Assembly (NCBI GenBank): GCA_003217835.1
Contig: QHMQ01000093.1
Coordinates: 1 to 10,329 of the forward strand
Origin: Verrucomicrobiota bacterium
GTDB lineage: Bacteria; Verrucomicrobiota; Verrucomicrobiia; Chthoniobacterales; UBA10450
Direction of reading: 5' to 3'
DNA length: 10,329 nucleotides
The notes beneath the pieces were generated by a model. That model did no database searches. It had not been told where the DNA came from and was given only the letters and a program-made list of their open reading frames with translations. Below are positions 6,767-10,329 of this stretch, piece after piece (position 1 is the stretch's first letter; every line of letters starts with the position of its first letter). The position numbers and the translations under genes were made by a program.

Positions 6767-6776
6767 CCCTCCTTTT
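6767..6776 (-). promoter_or_regulatory. Strong ribosome binding site deciding the GTG start
   Basis: The minus strand reads AAAAGGAGGG, a near-complete anti-16S match, ending 9 nt before the GTG at 6757. It is the strongest Shine-Dalgarno in the window, where most genes have none, and supports the small membrane protein as a real, well-translated gene. Confidence 0.75.
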
Positions 6777-6807
6777 ATGATGAAGACGACGCCGACTTCT
6801 CATTTTG

Positions 6808-6836
6808 TTTAAATGCCGGTGATCGTTCATCGTTAA
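6808..6836 (-). promoter_or_regulatory. Candidate promoter of the small membrane protein gene
   Basis: The minus strand has TTAACG (6836-6831) and TTTAAA (6813-6808), each 4/6 to the sigma-70 consensus, with 17-bp spacing. The start site would fall near 6801, leaving a leader of about 44 nt that contains the strong ribosome binding site. Such matches also occur by chance. Confidence 0.35.
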
Positions 6837-6863
6837 CCTTCGAACGTTGGATGCAACGACCGG

Positions 6864-7814
6864 ATGGATTGGATTCAAATTAAGACAACCTTGTTTCGCG
6901 GGTTCTCGCCAGACGCGCGCTACCTCATCGGTGTTTCCGGCGGGCGCGACTCTGTCGCGCTGCTGCACTGCATGGTCGATCTCAGTTATCGCAAACTGAT
7001 CATTTGCCATTTCGACCATCAACTGCGGGGCCGCTCTTCCCAAGCCGATGTGCGCTTCGTGGAAAAACTCGCCGCGAAGTACGACGTCGATCTTGAAATC
7101 GGATCCGCGGATGTTCGCGCGATCGCCGACAATAGAAAAATGTCTATCGAAACCGCCGCGCGCGAGACGCGTTATTCGTTCTTTGCGAAAATGGCAAAGC
7201 AAAGGCGCTGTCCGACGATTTTTCTCGCCCATCACGCCGACGATCTGGTCGAGACGTTTTTGATTAACCTTTTTCGCGGGGCCGGTCTCACCGGTCTCAC
7301 CGCGATGCGCGAGATTTCCATCCGGCGAATCGATGATGTCGATCTAACAATCGTCCGCCCGCTCCTCGGAGTTTGGCGGGACGAAATTGACAAGTACGTC
7401 CGACAGCATCGCTTGAAATTTCGCGAAGACGCTTCGAATAAAAATCTCGCTCCGCTGCGCAACCGGCTGCGACGCCGCGTCATTCCGTATTTGGAAAAAA
7501 CGCTCGGTCGAAAAATCCGATTGAGCATCTGGCGCGCGGCGACGATTGCAGCGGAAGAAGAAGTTTGGATCGGCAGGATGGCGAAACCTCACGATGCGAA
7601 AGATCAGCATTTGTCGGTCGAAAAACTCCATGACTTGCCGACCGCGTTGCAACGACGAGTCATCATGACATGGCTGCGCGAGCAAAGCATCCCTGACATC
7701 GGCTTTGAGGTAATCGAAAGTGTCCGTTCGCTCCTCGATGCGAAGATTGCAAAGATCAATCTGCCCAAAGATCGGCATGTACGGCGGCGAGCCGGAAAGA
7801 TTTTCGTTGAGTAG
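6864..7814 (+). CDS. tilS: tRNA(Ile)-lysidine synthase
   Basis: The enzyme uses ATP to attach lysine to C34 of the tRNA-Ile with a CAU anticodon. This turns it from a Met to an Ile decoder of AUA and is normally essential. The product has 316 residues. The PP-loop SGGRDS lies at 25-30 and HFDHQLRGRSSQAD at 49-62. IETAARETRYSFF (95-107), AHHADDLVETFLINLFRGAG (122-141), the RPLL element (165-168) and RNRLRRRVIPYLE (199-211) follow in family order. It is shorter than the E. coli enzyme (432 aa) and stops after the first C-terminal domain, as in compact forms such as the one in Aquifex. The ATG at 6864 has no clear Shine-Dalgarno. It is followed by gltX in the same direction after 74 bp. Confidence 0.95.
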   Translation: MDWIQIKTTLFRGFSPDARYLIGVSGGRDSVALLHCMVDLSYRKLIICHFDHQLRGRSSQADVRFVEKLAAKYDVDLEIGSADVRAIADNRKMSIETAARETRYSFFAKMAKQRRCPTIFLAHHADDLVETFLINLFRGAGLTGLTAMREISIRRIDDVDLTIVRPLLGVWRDEIDKYVRQHRLKFREDASNKNLAPLRNRLRRRVIPYLEKTLGRKIRLSIWRAATIAAEEEVWIGRMAKPHDAKDQHLSVEKLHDLPTALQRRVIMTWLREQSIPDIGFEVIESVRSLLDAKIAKINLPKDRHVRRRAGKIFVE

Positions 7815-7844
7815 TTGTAGAGGCTGACAGAGCCCCGCTACAAC
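7814..7844. repeat. Palindromic hairpin element between tilS and gltX
   Basis: GTTGTAG (7814-7820) pairs with CTACAAC (7838-7844), and GGCT (7822-7825) pairs with AGCC (7831-7834) around GACAG, with a small asymmetric internal loop. It begins on the last base of the tilS stop codon. No T-run follows. Position and form fit a dispersed intergenic palindrome of the REP kind, or a weak attenuator between the two genes. Confidence 0.6.
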
Positions 7845-7888
7845 GAATCTGTGAAAGTCTGGGTAATCTGTGGCTTAATAGCATCAAA

Positions 7889-9220
7889 ATGGCTCCCGAA
7901 GTTCGCGTCCGTTTCGCCCCCTCACCCACTGGCTATCTCCACATCGGCGGCGCGCGCACGGCCCTTTTTAATTGGCTCTTCGCGCGACATCACAGCGGCA
8001 AATTCATTTTGCGTATCGAGGACACCGACAGAACACGCAATACCGAAGAGGCAGCAGCTGCGATCTATGAAGGATTGCGCTGGCTCGGCCTCGATTGGGA
8101 CGAAGGTCCACACGCCGGCGGAGATTTGGGGCCGTATCTGCAAAGCGAGCGAACGGAGATTTACGAACGCTATCTAAAGCAACTTCAAGACGGCGGGCAC
8201 ATTTTCGAAGATGCGGGGGCGCTGCGATTCCGATCGCCGCGCGAGCATGTGCTTGTCGATGACATCGTCTGCGGGAAAATCGATTTTGATCTTACAAATC
8301 CTGGCACGCATCCCGACATGACGATCCGGCGGCCCGACGGCTCGTGGATTTTTCATTTCGTAAATGTGATCGACGACATCGAGATGAAGATTTCGCACGT
8401 CATTCGCGGTGAAGACCATCTTTCGAACACACCGAAACATATCGAGCTTTATCGCGCGCTTGGCGCGGTACGGCCGCATTTCGCGCATATCCCGCTTATT
8501 CTGAACCGTGACGGCTCAAAGATGAGCAAGCGCGACGAGGGTGCGCGCGTGGCTAGTTACATCGAGCAAGGTTACGTGCCGGAAGCCGTCCGAAATTATC
8601 TTTGCCTGCTTGGCTGGTCGCCCAAAGACAATCGGGAAAAGATCGACATCGATGAAATCGTGAAGCTTTTTGAACTGGAAAAAATCAACCGGCGCAATGC
8701 CGCGTTCGATCTCGACAAATGTTTTTGGCTAAACGGCCAATACATCACGCAAATGTCGCTCGATCGTTTCATCGAACTGGCACAACCGTTCCTGGAAAAC
8801 GCTGACATCGACGTCTCCGACAAAAATTATCTTCGCGCCGTGCTATCGATTGTGAAGGAGAAGATTAAGCTTCTCAGCGACGTATCGGAATGGACTCGCT
8901 ACTTTTTCATCGAGGATTACGAGTTCGACCCGGCGGCAGTCCAGAAAGTTTTTGGCAAGCCCGAAGCGACGGAACGACTGATCGCGTTACGCGACGAGTT
9001 CACCAGGATCGAGAATTGGAATCTCGAGACTTTGGAATCGACCCTAAAAAATCTTGCCCAAAAGCTCGGTTGCAAGAGCGGAGATCTTGTTCATCCAGCG
9101 CGTGTCGCGGTGAGCGGTCGCAGCGTCGGCCCCAGCCTTTATCACATGCTGGAAGTCATGGGCAAAGAGCGCGTGCTGAAGCGATTTCACCGCCTGATTT
9201 CACAGCTGGCCGCGGAATGA
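7889..9220 (+). CDS. gltX: Glutamyl-tRNA synthetase, zinc-segment-less form
   Basis: The class I enzyme charges tRNA-Glu with glutamate in the cytoplasm. The product has 443 residues. The N-terminal VRVRFAPSPTGYLHIGGART (6-24) carries the HIGH-type signature, LRIEDTDRTR (41-50) binds substrate, VIRGEDHLSNTPKHI (171-185) is conserved, and KMSKR (211-215) is the second ATP motif. The helical anticodon-binding part covers about 240-443 (LLGWSPKDNREKID, INRRNAAFDLDKCFWLNGQYI, HPARVAVSGRSVGP). Compared with the E. coli enzyme (471 aa), the segment with the zinc cysteines and the YDGRCR motif is missing: GGHIFED (102-108) runs directly into ALRFRSPREHVLVDDIVCG. Whether it also charges tRNA-Gln cannot be told. 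The ATG at 7889 is placed by the family N-terminus; no Shine-Dalgarno is evident. Confidence 0.96.
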   Translation: MAPEVRVRFAPSPTGYLHIGGARTALFNWLFARHHSGKFILRIEDTDRTRNTEEAAAAIYEGLRWLGLDWDEGPHAGGDLGPYLQSERTEIYERYLKQLQDGGHIFEDAGALRFRSPREHVLVDDIVCGKIDFDLTNPGTHPDMTIRRPDGSWIFHFVNVIDDIEMKISHVIRGEDHLSNTPKHIELYRALGAVRPHFAHIPLILNRDGSKMSKRDEGARVASYIEQGYVPEAVRNYLCLLGWSPKDNREKIDIDEIVKLFELEKINRRNAAFDLDKCFWLNGQYITQMSLDRFIELAQPFLENADIDVSDKNYLRAVLSIVKEKIKLLSDVSEWTRYFFIEDYEFDPAAVQKVFGKPEATERLIALRDEFTRIENWNLETLESTLKNLAQKLGCKSGDLVHPARVAVSGRSVGPSLYHMLEVMGKERVLKRFHRLISQLAAE

Positions 9221-9228
9221 AGAGGCCT

Positions 9229-9291
9229 TGGAGGGACGCGCGCTGTCGCATCCGATTTTTTGGTTACGGATCGCTGTAGCGACAGTGCTCC
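9229..9291. repeat. Palindromic element between gltX and aroE
   Basis: CTGTCGC (9243-9249) pairs with GCGACAG (9279-9285), and ATCCG (9250-9254) pairs with CGGAT (9267-9271) inside it, with a 7-nt bulge on the right arm. GGAG and CTCC near 9230 and 9288 are also complementary. It fills nearly the whole gap between the two genes. The form suggests a dispersed intergenic repeat, partly decayed. The T-run is in the loop, so it is not an intrinsic terminator. Confidence 0.5.
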
Positions 9292-9296
9292 GCCGA

Positions 9297-10235
9297 ATGA
9301 AGAAAAAGAAAACTACGACAGAGCGTTACACGCTCGCTGACCTCGAAAATTGGCGAGAAGCGGCGGGTGATGTCGATCCGCCAATCCGCCTTGGCGTCTT
9401 TGGTGACCCGGTCGCGCATTCCCTCTCGCCGCAAATCCAGAACGCCGCCCTCAAGCAGTGCGACATCGACATGCAATACGCGCGCTTTCATATTCGAGCG
9501 AATGAATTGAGATCCGCGCTGCGATTTTTGCGCGAGCTCGACTTCATCGGAATCAATTTGACCGTGCCCCACAAAATCGCCGGGTTCGAGCAGCTCGACG
9601 AAGCGGATAATCGAGCAATGCGCGCCGGCGCCGTGAACACGATTCGCCTTCGAGATAAAAAACTAATTGGCTCGAACACCGACGGTGAAGGATTCGTGCG
9701 CGCCATTCGCAGCGAATTCTCAGTCGATGTTCGCGATCTGCGAGTGATGTTGATTGGGGCGGGCGGCGGGACAGGTCATACAATTGCATGGCAGTGCGCG
9801 CTCGAGAATTGTGAACGTCTCGCCCTCGTTAATCGCACTCTGGAAAAAGCAAATGCGCTCGCGAAACGATTGGGTCCGTTTTTCGCTGGACCGCGGGTGT
9901 TTGGTCCCGCGCCGCGCCTCGAAGTAGTGCCGTGGGATGAAGTGGCGCTGCGGGCGCAGCTTGCGCATGTCGATCTTATTGTGAATGCGACGCCGCTCGG
10001 AATGAATCCGAGCGATCCATCTCCGATTCCGGCGCGGTTGCTCGCGCCGCATCACATAGTTTTCGATACGGTCTATGGCCCATCGAGAACGTCTTTCCTT
10101 CGCGCAGCGGATGAAGCCGGCGGGCGCGGCGCGAATGGACTCTCCATGTTGCTGCACCAAGGTGCGCTCTCCTTTTCGATTTGGTTCGATCGCGAAGCGC
10201 CAATCGATGCGATGCGTGCGGCGCTCGCGCTGTAG
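9297..10235 (+). CDS. aroE: Shikimate dehydrogenase (NADP+)
   Basis: The enzyme reduces 3-dehydroshikimate to shikimate, the fourth step of chorismate synthesis. With the ATG at 9297 it has 312 residues. A longer reading from TTG at 9228 would translate the intergenic palindrome into a non-family sequence, so I reject it. The substrate domain shows GVFGDPVAHSLSP (33-45), NLTVPHK with catalytic K93, GAVNTIR (111-117) and SNTDGEGF with D129. The dinucleotide domain has GAGGGTG (154-160), NRTLEKA (180-186; an NRT loop typical of NADP preference), VNATPLGM (229-236) and FDTVYGP (256-262). The C-terminal NGLSMLLHQGALSF carries the conserved Q288. The glycine loop lacks the usual Arg after GAGG-A and has H161 nearby. 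About 28 extra residues precede the domain. It probably follows gltX in one transcript. Confidence 0.95.
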   Translation: MKKKKTTTERYTLADLENWREAAGDVDPPIRLGVFGDPVAHSLSPQIQNAALKQCDIDMQYARFHIRANELRSALRFLRELDFIGINLTVPHKIAGFEQLDEADNRAMRAGAVNTIRLRDKKLIGSNTDGEGFVRAIRSEFSVDVRDLRVMLIGAGGGTGHTIAWQCALENCERLALVNRTLEKANALAKRLGPFFAGPRVFGPAPRLEVVPWDEVALRAQLAHVDLIVNATPLGMNPSDPSPIPARLLAPHHIVFDTVYGPSRTSFLRAADEAGGRGANGLSMLLHQGALSFSIWFDREAPIDAMRAALAL

Positions 10236-10329
10236 GGGGTGGGTAATGTGAGTCTGGGTTTGTAAATCCGCGGAACCTCGCGATATTAACCGATGGTAAG
10301 CGTCAGCATAAATTACGGTCGTCCGAGCC

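Noticed and set aside
6824..6830. CGTTCAT, resembling half of the TetR operator
   Set aside because: Only one half-site is present, without a symmetric partner; a 7-base match is expected by chance.
6560..6883. Plus-strand open frame of 107 codons before tilS
   Set aside because: It is opposite the better supported small membrane protein gene, overlaps the tilS start in another frame and has no ribosome binding site.
9228..9296. N-terminal extension of aroE from a TTG
   Set aside because: The extension translates an intergenic palindrome. The ATG at 9297 gives a full-length enzyme.
10236..10329. Right-hand end of the window after aroE
   Set aside because: No open frame, stable hairpin with a T-run or recognisable promoter could be supported here; the short GGGTTT/AAATCC inverted repeat has only a 2-nt loop.

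Overview
The window looks like chromosomal DNA of a Gram-negative bacterium: it carries an inner-membrane RND pump with its periplasmic adaptor. Moderate GC, mixed use of TTG and GTG starts, weak Shine-Dalgarno sequences on most genes and short palindromic elements between housekeeping genes would fit a soil Verrucomicrobiota (Chthoniobacterales-like) lineage. That assignment is an inference; no rRNA or other decisive marker is present.

Positions 1-1420 (plus strand) hold the possible 3' end of a gene cut by the window edge, a small unrecognised gene (377-646) closed by a good intrinsic terminator, and an Hsp20-family small heat-shock protein gene (839-1297). The leaders of the 89-aa gene and of hsp20 are copies of the same roughly 75-bp element, with a 26-bp identical core centred on an imperfect palindrome. 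This is the least explained structure in the window. It suggests that the small gene and the chaperone gene are controlled together.

Positions 1422-6446 (minus strand) form a compact efflux operon read in the order TetR-family regulator, membrane-fusion adaptor, RND pump. The regulator stop and adaptor start overlap (ATGCATGA), and 30 bp separate adaptor and pump. A perfect 20-bp palindrome abuts a consensus -35 hexamer (TTGACA) just upstream of the regulator, which points to autorepression of the whole operon. No outer-membrane TolC-type partner is encoded here.

Positions 6524-6757 (minus strand) encode a 77-aa single-span membrane protein behind an unusually strong ribosome binding site. 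Positions 6864-10235 (plus strand) carry three housekeeping genes in a row: tilS (tRNA-Ile lysidine synthase), gltX (glutamyl-tRNA synthetase lacking the usual zinc-binding segment) and aroE (shikimate dehydrogenase). Hairpin elements fill the 74-76 bp gaps between them. I see no gene or clear signal in 10236-10329. I found no tRNA, rRNA, CRISPR array, transposase or phage gene.
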